DNA of 64,000 nt. Source: Lentzea terrae (GTDB taxonomy: Bacteria > Actinomycetota > Actinomycetes > Mycobacteriales > Pseudonocardiaceae). The stretch is taken from the NCBI RefSeq assembly GCF_003265345.1, contig NZ_QFWW01000037.1, positions 99,534 through 163,533 on the forward strand, read 5' to 3'. Positions 23,195 through 31,573 of this stretch are shown here, one piece after another (position 1 is the first letter of the stretch; each line of letters opens with the position of its first letter). The translations under genes were made by a program, and so were the position numbers. Under the pieces are notes generated by a model. That model was not told where the DNA came from. It was given only the letters and a program-made list of their open reading frames with translations, and searched no databases.

Positions 23195-24502
23195 TCAGTC
23201 CTCGACGGGCGGTTTGGGATAAAGCGTGATCGTGGTGGCCGTGGTCTGCGGCGGAGGCGGCGGTGGGCACGGGTCCGAGGGCGGCTCGGACGTCGTCGGC
23301 GGAGTGTTCAGCGACTTGACGTCCCGCGCGGTGGTCGTCACCGAGGTGATCACCTCGGACGAGGACGACGACTGCACGACCGGCAACGCCCGCTCGACCG
23401 GCGGCTCCTTGCGCTTCTCGCTGGTCTGCGGCGGCGCGTAGGACGTCGTCCTGCGCACCGTCTCCTGCTTCGGGGCACCACCGGGGTTGACCACGTTCTC
23501 ACGCGGCTGCACTTGCTGCTGCTTGGTCTCGGGTGCCGGCGCGACCACGATCTCCTGGCTGTGGCCGGAACTGGTCCCCGACGTGCTCATGGCGATCACG
23601 GGCTTCTGGTCCGGCTGCAGCACCGCGACGCCGGGTCCGCCGTTGAGCACCGCGGCCATGGTCCCGATCAGGCCGATGGTCGCCGCGCTGGCGGCGACGA
23701 ACGCCATCTTCGTCTTGCTGATCAGCACCTTCCCCGCGAACGCGAGGCCGAGCGTGGACGGCACGATCAGGAACGCCGCGTTGGCGCGCAGCGTCGCGCA
23801 GACCTCGTTCAGCTCGGTGTAGAGCTGCGAGCAGGGCGAACACGTGTCCAGGTGGGCGCGGATCCGGCGTTCCTCGACGCCCTGGACCCCGCCGGCGGTG
23901 AAGGTGCCGAGCTTCGCCCTGATCGCCGCGCACGACGACCGCCCGTCGTCGGCCGCCAAGTGCGCCTGCAGGTACGCCGCACGCAGACCCTCACGCGCGC
24001 GGCGAGCCAACGCCGACATGGCGTTGGGCGAAAGACCGAAATGCGGCGCCACGGTGGCAGGGCGTTCGCCCTCCACCTCGACGCGCCACAGCACGACCCG
24101 CCACCGCTCCGGCAGGCTGGAGAAGGCTCTGGTGATGAGGTTGTGCTCAGCCCGGCGGTTCGCGTTGTCGCCGACCGGCTCCACGCGACGCCCCAACTCC
24201 TCGTCCTCCACCGGGACGTCCCGCCGCCGGCCGCTCCACTCCCAAGCGACCCGCCGCGCGACGGTCAGCAGATAGGTGCGGACGTGGTCCGTGGGACCGC
24301 TGCCACGCCTGATCGCCTGCAGCATGCGGAAGAACGACTCTGCGGTGAGGTCGTCAGCTTCGGCCGCCTCGCGGACGTGCCTGAGTGAGAAACGGCGGAT
24401 CGCGTCCGCGTGCCGGGAGAACAGTTCGCCGTAGGCCGAGTCGTCTCCCTCGCGCACCCTGGCGAGCAGGTCCCGGTCGACCTCGTTCTCGTCGACCATC
24501 AC
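23195..24502 (-). CDS. ECF sigma factor fused to zinc-finger, membrane and Ser/Thr/Pro tail
   Basis: About 435 residues combining a sigma factor and what is normally a separate anti-sigma. Region 2 (about 25-95: DLTAESFFRMLQAIRRG, RTYLLTVARRVAWEW), region 4 (about 125-185: LPERWRVVLWRVEVEGERPATVAPHFG split over two helices), then a zf-HC2-like zinc motif (HLDTCSPC near residue 220), one membrane helix (about 265-285) and a long outer tail rich in Ser, Thr, Pro and Gln. The sigma domain is thus tethered to the membrane. GTG 24502 or ATG 24499 could start; no strong ribosome site. Release by proteolysis is inference. Confidence 0.85.
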   Translation of the reverse strand: MMVDENEVDRDLLARVREGDDSAYGELFSRHADAIRRFSLRHVREAAEADDLTAESFFRMLQAIRRGSGPTDHVRTYLLTVARRVAWEWSGRRRDVPVEDEELGRRVEPVGDNANRRAEHNLITRAFSSLPERWRVVLWRVEVEGERPATVAPHFGLSPNAMSALARRAREGLRAAYLQAHLAADDGRSSCAAIRAKLGTFTAGGVQGVEERRIRAHLDTCSPCSQLYTELNEVCATLRANAAFLIVPSTLGLAFAGKVLISKTKMAFVAASAATIGLIGTMAAVLNGGPGVAVLQPDQKPVIAMSTSGTSSGHSQEIVVAPAPETKQQQVQPRENVVNPGGAPKQETVRRTTSYAPPQTSEKRKEPPVERALPVVQSSSSSEVITSVTTTARDVKSLNTPPTTSEPPSDPCPPPPPPQTTATTITLYPKPPVED

Positions 24503-24672
24503 GGGTTCAACATGCCACAAGGGGCCAGACCTGCTCCTGGACGAGAGCAGGTCGATATACAAGACCATCCGATAGTCGTGAGCTGATCAGCGCAACGCAT
24601 CCGGTGACGAGACGGTCACAGGTGGGCGTCGGACCGTCGGCGCAACAAGATCGAGCGACTATCGTCACGGCC

Positions 24673-25071
24673 GTGGTGGACTGGCGAGAACGTGCTTCGG
24701 CCCTGGTGCCGGAACTTCGGGCTGTCGCCGAGACCGAGGAGTGGTCCTGCCACGTCTTCTTCTCCGAGCTGTCCCAACTGGCCGCGGAAGCACATCGCTC
24801 GCAGGACGACGACGTGCTGCGCCGCGCGTACGGGTTCGCGCACTGGTGCTTCCACCAGCCGGAGCAGTTCCTCGAGAACGCGGCGTTGATCAGCTTCTAC
24901 GAGCACGTCTTCGACGACTGGGACCTCCGCGAGGAAGTGGCGGCGTGGCTGCCGTGCGACGTGCTGCCCAAGGTGCGGGCGCTGTGGGAGTGGCGCTGGC
25001 CCAAGGAGCAGTTGGACGAGGTAGATCAGCTGTTGGCCGGGTTGCAACCCCCCGGTCGAGACGCCGTTTAG
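24673..25071 (+). CDS. Hypothetical cytosolic protein, 132 aa
   Basis: A soluble, acidic, Trp-rich helical protein (VDWRERASALVPELRAVAE at the start, FFSELSQLAAEAHRS, AYGFAHWCFHQPEQFLENA, VAAWLPCDVLPKVRALWEWR near the end). No domain can be named with confidence; the organisation resembles small immunity-like or DUF7674-like helical proteins. GTG 24673 or 24676 start. It precedes tRNA-Gly. Confidence 0.65.
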   Translation: MVDWRERASALVPELRAVAETEEWSCHVFFSELSQLAAEAHRSQDDDVLRRAYGFAHWCFHQPEQFLENAALISFYEHVFDDWDLREEVAAWLPCDVLPKVRALWEWRWPKEQLDEVDQLLAGLQPPGRDAV

Positions 25072-25079
25072 ACCTGTTG

Positions 25080-25085
25080 TATAGT
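25080..25085 (+). promoter_or_regulatory. -10 box TATAGT of tRNA-Gly
   Basis: TATAGT at 25080-25085 lies 18 bp upstream of the mature tRNA 5' end, an appropriate distance for a short leader. No good -35 is seen at 16-18 bp, since the preceding gene ends at 25071. Confidence 0.55.
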
Positions 25086-25103
25086 TCTTTCCCGTAAGGC
25101 AGT

Positions 25104-25176
25104 GCGGATGTAGCGCAGTTGGTAGCGCATCACCTTGCCAAGGTGAGGGTCGCGAGTTCGAGTCTCGTCATCCGCT
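25104..25176 (+). tRNA. tRNA-Gly(GCC)
   Basis: A complete cloverleaf: acceptor GCGGATG pairs with CATCCGC (25169-25175) with discriminator T at 25176; D-stem GCGC/GCGC; anticodon stem TCACC/GGTGA with loop TTGCCAA and anticodon GCC at 25137-25139; T-arm GCGAG/CTCGT with TTCGAGT. CCA is not encoded. The strong hairpin at 25183-25215 follows directly. Confidence 0.97.
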
Positions 25177-25182
25177 CTCGTG

Positions 25183-25215
25183 AGAAGGCCGGTGTCCATT
25201 GGACACCGGCCTTCT
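25183..25215 (+). terminator. 15-bp perfect hairpin after tRNA-Gly
   Basis: Arms agaaggccggtgtcc (25183-25197) and its exact reverse complement (25201-25215) with a 3-nt loop. It begins 6 bp after the tRNA and should terminate it. Confidence 0.9.
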
Positions 25216-25312
25216 GCGTTCTCGGGGTGATCTCGGGGCGCCGCCGTGGAAAGGTGGTCACCGTCCGCTCGCATCAACCTGATCGAGCTCGTTCGACAAG
25301 GACATGGAGACC

Positions 25313-25741
25313 ATGGCTGTCACCCAATCGGCAAGCGCGCACTGGGAAGGCTCTCTCATCGAGGGCAAGGGCAACGTCAACCTCGACACCTCCAAGAGCG
25401 GCAGCTTCGACATCGACTGGAAGGCCCGCGCCGAGGAGGCCGGTGCCAAGACCAGCCCCGAGGAGCTGATCGCGGCTGCCCACTCGTCGTGCTTCTCGAT
25501 GGCGCTCTCCCACGGCCTGACCGGTGCCGGCACGCCGCCCACCTCCATCGACACCAACGCCAAGGTGACTTTTGTCGCCGGACAGGGCATCACGGCCATC
25601 CACCTGACCGTGCGCGCCAACGTGCCGGGTCTCACCCAGGAGGCCTTCGTCGAGGCCGCCGAGGGCGCCAAGGCGAACTGCCCGGTCTCCAAGGCGCTCG
25701 CGGCGGTCGAGAACATCACGTTGGACGCCGCCCTGGTCTGA
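25313..25741 (+). CDS. OsmC/Ohr-type peroxiredoxin
   Basis: A 142-residue OsmC-family thiol peroxidase with the two reactive cysteines Cys60 (AAHSSCFSMALS) and Cys123 (AKANCPVSKAL) and the conserved SPEELIAAAH segment. It reduces organic hydroperoxides, usually with dithiol reductants. ATG 25313 follows an AAGG ribosome site; ATG 25304 upstream is less well placed. Its last 26 bp overlap the convergent P450 gene. Confidence 0.92.
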   Translation: MAVTQSASAHWEGSLIEGKGNVNLDTSKSGSFDIDWKARAEEAGAKTSPEELIAAAHSSCFSMALSHGLTGAGTPPTSIDTNAKVTFVAGQGITAIHLTVRANVPGLTQEAFVEAAEGAKANCPVSKALAAVENITLDAALV

Positions 25742-26756
25742 ACCGCAGCTCCGCGGGCCCGTGGCTGATCAGGTGCTTGCGGTGGCGCACGGGCTGCTCG
25801 ACCACTTCGAACGAGCGGTCGAGCAGCTCTTCGGCCACGATGCGGCCCTCGAGCCGCGCCAGGCCCGCGCCCAGGCAGTAGTGCGGTCCGTACCCGAAGC
25901 CGAGGTGGGCCGGCACGGACGGCCTGCCGGGGTCGAAGTCCTCGGTGAACACGCGCGGGTCGCGGTTGCCCGCCGCGTAGTCGAGGAACAGGTGCTCGCC
26001 CTCGGCGATCTTCACGCCGGCCATGGTGACCGGGCAGGTCGCCGTCCGGAAGAAGCCGATGAACGGCGCGTCGAGTCGCACCACCTCCTCCACCACGCCG
26101 CCCAGCCGGCGTTCCCGGTGGTCGAGTCGCAGCAGCGTGCTGGACAGCAGGTTCGTGGTCGAGTCGGTGCCGGCCACGACGATCGCGAGGCAGAGCGACA
26201 GCCGTTCCTGCTCGGACAGCTGGCCGCCCTTGAACGCGTTCGAGCGCCCGAAGTAGGCGCAGAACTCGTGCATCGCGGCGAAGTACGACCCGAGGACCCG
26301 TTCGCTGACCTCCTCTCCGCTGGTCAGTTCCAGCACCGGTGCGACGAACTCGCGGAACAGCGGGAAGTCCGGTTCGGGCACACCGAGCACGTCGCCGACG
26401 ACGCCCAACGCGAACGGCGCGGCGAACTCGCTCACGAAGTCGGCTTCCTCGGGCAGTTCGTCGAGAAGCCGCCGAGCGCGCGATCGAATTGAGTCAGCCA
26501 TTTGGCGCACGGCCGATGGGGTGAATTTCTGATTCGCCGCCGCACGAATTCGTGCGTGTCTGGTGCCGTCCGCCGCGTTGAGCGAGGACATCAATTCCAG
26601 CAATCGCCGCTGCTCCGGCGGCAGCAGTGCCGCCACGGCCGCGACCTGCGGACCTGTCATGTTCCGGGAGGAGAACGTCACCGGATCAGCCAGCACGGCA
26701 CGCAGGTCGGCGTATGCGGTCACCCGCTGGGCGTTGATTCTCGGGTCGAATTCCAT
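25716..26756 (-). CDS. Cytochrome P450, N-terminally short
   Basis: A 346-residue P450 with I-helix VVAGTDSTTN, ExxR in EEVVRLDAPF and haem loop GFGYGPHYCLGAG with Cys294. It begins at the B-helix region (VTAYADLRAVLADP), lacking the 40-50 residues that normally precede it. No in-frame upstream extension has family-like sequence, so it is either a naturally short member or lost its 5' end. ATG 26756 is only 58 bp from the divergent SARP gene. Overlap with OsmC at the 3' end. Confidence 0.85.
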   Translation of the reverse strand: MEFDPRINAQRVTAYADLRAVLADPVTFSSRNMTGPQVAAVAALLPPEQRRLLELMSSLNAADGTRHARIRAAANQKFTPSAVRQMADSIRSRARRLLDELPEEADFVSEFAAPFALGVVGDVLGVPEPDFPLFREFVAPVLELTSGEEVSERVLGSYFAAMHEFCAYFGRSNAFKGGQLSEQERLSLCLAIVVAGTDSTTNLLSSTLLRLDHRERRLGGVVEEVVRLDAPFIGFFRTATCPVTMAGVKIAEGEHLFLDYAAGNRDPRVFTEDFDPGRPSVPAHLGFGYGPHYCLGAGLARLEGRIVAEELLDRSFEVVEQPVRHRKHLISHGPAELRFRPGRRPT

Positions 26757-26814
26757 TGCAGTATCTTGTCCCGGTTCCAGCCTTTGTCGGGGGCTGACGA
26801 CAGGACGAATTCAA

Positions 26815-29619
26815 GTGATCATCCGGCTGCTCGGCCCGCTCGAACTCACCGGTCCGAACGGAGCAGTTCAACTCAGCAGCGCGGGACAGCGGACCCTCGT
26901 GGCCCGGCTGGCCCTCAACCCCGGTGAGACGGTGACCAGGAGCGCGCTCGTGGACGCGCTCTGGTCGGACGAGGCACCAGCGACGGCCACGAAGACCTTG
27001 CACAGCCTGCTCGCACGCCTGCGCGGCCAGATCCGGGACGCCGGACTCGGCGAGCTCATCACCACCCGCGAACCGGGCTACGTGCTGAACACCCCCGCGG
27101 ACACCGTGGACGCCGCACGGTTCGAGGCGCTCGTCGCAGCAGCACGGAAGAGCGAAGACCCGGTGCAGTCCGCACGGATGCTGCGCGAGGCGCTGGCGTT
27201 GTGGACGGGCGATCCGTTGGCGGACTGCAGGCCTGGCGAGTGGACCCGGCACGAGTCCGCGCGGCTCACCGAGCTGCGGATGGACGCGACCGAGGACCTG
27301 ATGGACGCCTCGCTGGACCTCGGGGAGCACGCCGCAGTGGCGCCGCTGGTGAACGCGCTGGTCGAGCAGCACCCGTTCCGCGAACGGCTGTGGGAGCAGC
27401 TGATGATCGCGCTCTACCGGTGCGGACGGCAGGCGGAGGCGCTGGCCGCGTTCCACCGGGCGCGCGGCATGCTGGTCGACGAGCTGGGCATCGAGCCCGG
27501 CACCCGGCTGCGCGATCTCGAACAAGCGGTGCTGACCGCCGATCCACGCCTCGACCTGGCCGAACGCGTGCCGGTGGTGGTGCGCGGCAACCTGCCGGCC
27601 GACCAGTCGAGCTTCGTGGAGCGGCCGGAGACCGAGCACGTCGCCGGCCTGATCAGGCAGCACCGGCTGGTCACGTTGATCGGTGTCGGCGGGGTGGGCA
27701 AGACGCGGCTCGCGGTGCACGTGGCGCGGAGTGAGCAGCCGCCGGACGGGGTGTGGCTGGTGGAGCTGGCGGCGTTGCGCGACAAGGCGCTGGTGCCGCA
27801 CACCGTCGCCGAGGCGCTGGGCGTGGTCGACCAGACCGGGCGCGGGCAGCTGACCGTGCTCACCGAGTTCCTGGCCGAGCGGGACGCGTTGCTGGTGCTG
27901 GACAACTGCGAGCACGTCGTCGACCACTGCGCGGTGCTGGTCGACACGCTGCTGCGCGTGGCGCCACGGCTGCGGGTGATCGCGACCTCTCGCAGAGCTT
28001 TACGGGTCTACGGCGAGCAGGTGCTGTCCGTGGCGCCGTTGTCCGTGCCTTATCCGGCGGCAACGTTGTTCGCGCAACGCGCCGACGCCGCGGTACCTGG
28101 CTCGTTCGTCATCACGGGAGCGAACGAGCAGGCCGTGACGGATCTGTGCCGGCGGCTCGACGGCATCCCGCTGGCGATCGAGATGGCGGCACTGCGGGTG
28201 CGCGCGTTGACGCCGGCGCAGCTGCTGGAACGGCTGGACGACCGGTTCAAGGTGCTGACCGACGGCGGGCGGACCGCGTTGCCGCAGCACCAGACCCTCC
28301 TCGCGACGATGGACTGGAGCTTCGACCTCTGTTCGCCGCGCGAGCAGCTGCTGTGGGCACGGGCGTCGGTCTTCGCGGGCAGCTTCGACCTGGCCGCGGC
28401 CGAGGCGGTGTGCTCGGACGACACGCTGACGGCGGACTTCATGTTCGACGCGGTCGACGGGCTGGTCGACAAGTCCGTGCTGCAGCGCGAAGAACACGCC
28501 GGCGTGGCGCGCTATCGGTTGCTGGAGACCATGCGCCAGTACGGGCAGACGCGCCTTCGTGCGAGCGAAGAGGAGCCACGGCTGCGCATGCGGCATCGCG
28601 ACTGGTACGCGGGCGTGGCCGAGCAGGGCGAGCGGGCCTGGTTCACGCCGCGGCAGGTCGCGACGGTCGGGTGGATGACGACCGAGAGCGGCAACCTGCG
28701 AGCGGCGCTGGAGTACTCGCTGACGACACCGGGCGAGGCCGACTCGGGCCTGCGACTGGCGGCGACGCTGTGGTTCTACTGGGTCGGCTGCGGGCGGTTC
28801 GCCGAGGGGCGGCACTGGCTGAACTGGGCGCTGTCGCTGGAGACCGAGCCGTCACGGGCGCGCTGCAAGGCGTTGTGGGTCACCGGGTACGTGGCGACGT
28901 TGCAGGGCAACACCTCCGCCGTGCCCGCGCTGCTGGAGGCGTGCCGCACGGAGGCTGTGCTGCTCGACGACACGGACGCCGACGTCTACGCGACCTACGT
29001 GCAGGGAGCGGCGGCGGTGTTCAACGACGATCTGCCGTTGGGGGCGTCGCTGCTCGCCGAGGCCGACCGGCTGCACACCGAGCTCGGGCACCTGGACAGC
29101 AACGTGATCATGGCTCGGGTGGCGTTGGCGATCACCGTGGCCTTCGGCGGTGAGCTCGACCGGGCGGCCACTTTGTGCGCCGAGGCGCGGGTCGTGTGTG
29201 AGGAGAACGGAGAGCTCTGGGCGCGCGCGTACGCGTTGTACGTCCTGGCTTTCGTGGCGATGGGACGTGGTGACGTCGTCGAGGCTCGTGAGCTGGCTAC
29301 TTCTTCGTTGCGCATCAAGGAGAAGTTCGACGATCTGCTGGGGATCGCGGTGTCGGTGGAGCTGCTGGCGTTGATCTCGGTGGTCACGGGGTCTGCTGCG
29401 CACGCCGCGCTGCTGCTGGGCGGCGCCGACCGCGTGTGGCAGTCGGTCGGGTTGCCGCTCTTCGGGTCGGCGAACTTCGCGGCCTCGCACGACCAATGCG
29501 TGGCGTTGTGCCTGCAGGCGTTGGGCGAGGAGGACTACGCGGCGGAGTTCGCGCGTGGCTCCGCGCTGACCGTGGACGCGGTGGTTGCGGCAGCCCAGCA
29601 GGAACTCACGCAGTCGTGA
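26815..29619 (+). CDS. SARP/AfsR-like regulator with NB-ARC and TPR-type C-terminus
   Basis: A 934-residue multidomain regulator. Residues 1-95: winged-helix DNA-binding domain (LLGPLELTGPNG, LVDALWSDEAPATATKTLHS); 100-245: bacterial transcriptional activator domain (RFEALVAAARK, RLWEQLMIALYRCGRQAEAL); 285-560: NB-ARC/STAND ATPase with P-loop GVGGVGKTRLA (about 290) and LLVLDNCEHV; 600-934: helical TPR-like sensor. GTG 26815 is chosen because the fold starts there. It is divergent from the short P450 by 58 bp, a frequent arrangement for a pathway regulator, but no biosynthetic core genes are near. Confidence 0.92.
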   Translation: MIIRLLGPLELTGPNGAVQLSSAGQRTLVARLALNPGETVTRSALVDALWSDEAPATATKTLHSLLARLRGQIRDAGLGELITTREPGYVLNTPADTVDAARFEALVAAARKSEDPVQSARMLREALALWTGDPLADCRPGEWTRHESARLTELRMDATEDLMDASLDLGEHAAVAPLVNALVEQHPFRERLWEQLMIALYRCGRQAEALAAFHRARGMLVDELGIEPGTRLRDLEQAVLTADPRLDLAERVPVVVRGNLPADQSSFVERPETEHVAGLIRQHRLVTLIGVGGVGKTRLAVHVARSEQPPDGVWLVELAALRDKALVPHTVAEALGVVDQTGRGQLTVLTEFLAERDALLVLDNCEHVVDHCAVLVDTLLRVAPRLRVIATSRRALRVYGEQVLSVAPLSVPYPAATLFAQRADAAVPGSFVITGANEQAVTDLCRRLDGIPLAIEMAALRVRALTPAQLLERLDDRFKVLTDGGRTALPQHQTLLATMDWSFDLCSPREQLLWARASVFAGSFDLAAAEAVCSDDTLTADFMFDAVDGLVDKSVLQREEHAGVARYRLLETMRQYGQTRLRASEEEPRLRMRHRDWYAGVAEQGERAWFTPRQVATVGWMTTESGNLRAALEYSLTTPGEADSGLRLAATLWFYWVGCGRFAEGRHWLNWALSLETEPSRARCKALWVTGYVATLQGNTSAVPALLEACRTEAVLLDDTDADVYATYVQGAAAVFNDDLPLGASLLAEADRLHTELGHLDSNVIMARVALAITVAFGGELDRAATLCAEARVVCEENGELWARAYALYVLAFVAMGRGDVVEARELATSSLRIKEKFDDLLGIAVSVELLALISVVTGSAAHAALLLGGADRVWQSVGLPLFGSANFAASHDQCVALCLQALGEEDYAAEFARGSALTVDAVVAAAQQELTQS

Positions 29620-29659
29620 CGCAGTCTCGGTGCAGTCGTCGAGGACCAGCGTGTTCTGA

Positions 29660-30289
29660 ATGAGAACCAGCGTGCGCATCCCCGACGAGGAAACGATCGA
29701 GGAAGTCCTGAAGCTCGCCGCGCGAGCTCCGTCGTTCGGCATCGTGCCGCCGTGGCGATGGCGTAAGGGCAACGAGTGCCTGGAACTCGTGACAACACGC
29801 ACGGACCAGACGGCGATGCTCGCGTGTGGTGCCGTGCTGCACCACGTGCGCGTCGCACTCTCGGCGATGGGCTGGGACTGCCACGTGCTGCGGTCGGTCG
29901 CTGCCGACGGCCAGGTCGCGTCCGTGCACCCGCGTTGGGAGCTGGACCCGTTCTCGTGCGAGGTGGCGTCCGCGGCGGCGATCTCGTTGCGCCGCGCGGA
30001 TCCACGCCCGTTCCTGGCCGACGAGGTGCCGGACTCGGCGCTGACGTGGCTGCTGCACGCGGCCCGCGCCGAGAACTGCGACCTGGAGCTGATGGCCCGG
30101 CGCAGCGGGGTGTTGGTGCGGATGATCGGCCACGACTGGCTGCGGCTGGGCGAGGCCGTGAGCGCCGTGCTGCTCGCATCGACCGTGTGGGGTCTGGCGT
30201 CGCAGGCGTTGCTGCACGACGGCGAGGTGCTCGTCCGGGTGGGCTGGCAGTCACCCAATGCCGAACCGTTGCCCCGGTCGGCCCGCTAG
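29660..30289 (+). CDS. Half-length nitroreductase-like protein (Acg type)
   Basis: A 209-residue protein starting near IEEVLKLAARAPSFGIVPPWRWR and containing CGAVLHHVRVALSAMGW, both resembling Acg-type flavin nitroreductases of mycobacteria. Full Acg proteins are about 330 residues with two halves, so this is short. GAGG lies upstream of ATG 29660. It follows the SARP gene by 40 bp and might be co-transcribed. Whether it still binds FMN is uncertain. Confidence 0.65.
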   Translation: MRTSVRIPDEETIEEVLKLAARAPSFGIVPPWRWRKGNECLELVTTRTDQTAMLACGAVLHHVRVALSAMGWDCHVLRSVAADGQVASVHPRWELDPFSCEVASAAAISLRRADPRPFLADEVPDSALTWLLHAARAENCDLELMARRSGVLVRMIGHDWLRLGEAVSAVLLASTVWGLASQALLHDGEVLVRVGWQSPNAEPLPRSAR

Positions 30290-30311
30290 GTCTTCCCCCG
30301 GCAGGGACTAT

Positions 30312-30710
30312 GTGTGCGTGGACCGCGACAGAACGCTCGCGCACCTGAGCGACGACGACTGGCTGAGACCTGACTCGTCGTCCACCCAGCTGTACCGGGA
30401 CCTCTGCGCGTTGCGCGACCTGCCGGTGCGGGAGCTGACGCCGACGTCGCTGCACCTGCTGGTGACGCATCAGGTGGGCTTGGACGTGACCGCGCTGCTG
30501 GCGCTGGAGCACGTCGAGTCGGACCCGCTGCGGTCGTTCGCGCTCTACCCGGGCGACCTGCTGGCCGCTCTACTGAGAGTAGATCACTCGTTTTGGACCG
30601 ATCACCCTGAGTTGCTGACCCGGATGTCGGTGCTGCTGGACCGCCTGCGCACGTTGCCGGAGGGTGACTGGCAGCTGCTGGTGAACGCCGCCGAGCAGTT
30701 CCCCGGTTAG
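30312..30710 (+). CDS. CdiI-like immunity protein (orphan)
   Basis: A 132-residue helical protein with the contact-dependent inhibition immunity pattern: LSDDDW, LRDLPVRELTPTSLHLLVTH, ALEHVESDPL and YPGDLLAALLRVDHSFW. This matches CdiI_2-type immunity proteins, which neutralise toxin domains of polymorphic toxins. No toxin or secretion gene lies nearby in the window. GTG 30312 has AGGG 6 nt upstream; GTG 30318 is possible. Confidence 0.75.
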   Translation: MCVDRDRTLAHLSDDDWLRPDSSSTQLYRDLCALRDLPVRELTPTSLHLLVTHQVGLDVTALLALEHVESDPLRSFALYPGDLLAALLRVDHSFWTDHPELLTRMSVLLDRLRTLPEGDWQLLVNAAEQFPG

Positions 30711-30755
30711 GCGCGCGTTAGGCGTCTCTTTGCCGCGTCCTGGGTTCCTTGGCGC

Positions 30756-31115
30756 ATGGCAAAGATCCTCGCGGCCGCCGGCCTCACGCTGGCCTCCATC
30801 GCCGCCTCCGCTGTGCTCATGTCCCCCACCGCCGTCGCGGCGGAGACCTGCAAGGCCTCCTACTACACCGGTGGCGGTACGACGGCCAGCGGTGAGCGCT
30901 TCGACCCCAACAAGCTCACCGCCGCGCACAAGACGCTGCCGTTCGGCACGAAGGTCAAGGTGAAGAACCGCTCCAACGGCAAGACCGTCACCGTGCGGAT
31001 CAACGACCGCGGCCCGTTCATCACCGGCCGCTGCATCGACCTGACCCCGAAGGCCTTCAAGACCATCGCGCCGTTGTCACAGGGCGTGGTCGGCGTGACC
31101 GTCACCAGGATTTAG
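30756..31115 (+). CDS. Secreted RlpA-like double-psi beta-barrel protein
   Basis: A 119-residue protein with a signal peptide (about 1-29, ends AVA-AE) and a mature RlpA-like fold: [46 protein letters not shown] and [11 protein letters not shown]. The two cysteines probably form a disulfide. Such proteins bind or cleave peptidoglycan; the minimal form here has no SPOR domain. No strong ribosome site before ATG 30756. Confidence 0.88.
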   Translation: MAKILAAAGLTLASIAASAVLMSPTAVAAETCKASYYTGGGTTASGERFDPNKLTAAHKTLPFGTKVKVKNRSNGKTVTVRINDRGPFITGRCIDLTPKAFKTIAPLSQGVVGVTVTRI

Positions 31116-31124
31116 TTGAGTAGA

Positions 31125-31168
31125 AAACGATCGTTTCGCTTGACCCAATCGAGTGAACGAGATAGGCA
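31125..31168 (+). promoter_or_regulatory. Palindrome AAACGATCGTTT and TTGACC-17-TAGGCA promoter
   Basis: AAACGATCGTTT at 31125-31136 is a perfect 12-bp palindrome. Immediately downstream TTGACC (31140-31145), a 17-nt spacer and TAGGCA (31163-31168) form a plausible sigma-70 promoter for the gene starting at 31187. The palindrome just upstream of -35 could be an activator or repressor site. Confidence 0.5.
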
Positions 31169-31186
31169 ATCCGGGTGTTGGCGGCG

Positions 31187-31573
31187 ATGAGTGGGCCTGG
31201 TCGGCTCGCAACCGGTGCACTCCTAGGTGCGTTCTTCGCCGCATTTACCGTGCTAGCACCGCATGTCGGATCGTTCGCGTCGGGCGATCCGACAGCCCCG
31301 GACGGCGACAGACCGGCCCGCGTATCGCTCATCAACACGCCTTCGCTGATGCCAACCCAGTCCGAGCCGCCATCACAGACAGTGTCGTCCCAGCCGTCGT
31401 CTTCCGCGTCGTCTTCTTCTTCGACGACAACGACGACGACAACCACCACGACGACGACAGCCGCGGCCACGACGACCACGACTCAACCGCCGAAGCCCAC
31501 CACCACGACCACGCAGCCGCGGCCGCCCACGACGACCACGACCACGCGGCCGTGCGGACTCATCTTCTGCTGA
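31187..31573 (+). CDS. Thr-rich surface-type protein with C-terminal Cys pair
   Basis: About 128 residues: a hydrophobic N-terminal segment (RLATGALLGAFFAAFTVLAP) serving as signal or anchor, a Ser/Pro region, a long Thr-rich low-complexity stretch (about residues 65-120) and a short C-terminus ending CGLIFC. ATG 31187 is preferred; TTG 31175 is in frame upstream. The threonine repeats would suit O-glycosylation. Function unknown. Converges on the surface protein below. Confidence 0.65.
   Translation: MSGPGRLATGALLGAFFAAFTVLAPHVGSFASGDPTAPDGDRPARVSLINTPSLMPTQSEPPSQTVSSQPSSSASSSSSTTTTTTTTTTTTAAATTTTTQPPKPTTTTTQPRPPTTTTTTRPCGLIFC

Noticed and set aside
25716-30710. A complete natural-product gene cluster
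   Set aside because: SARP regulator and P450 are present, but no core biosynthetic enzyme, carrier protein or tailoring set is within reach.
31102-31479. Val-rich minus-strand frame
   Set aside because: Reverse complement of the Thr-rich repeat; composition is an artefact of ACN codons.
31423-31550. Repeats suggestive of CRISPR
   Set aside because: The repeats are irregular threonine codons without fixed-length repeats or spacers, and no cas genes are present.
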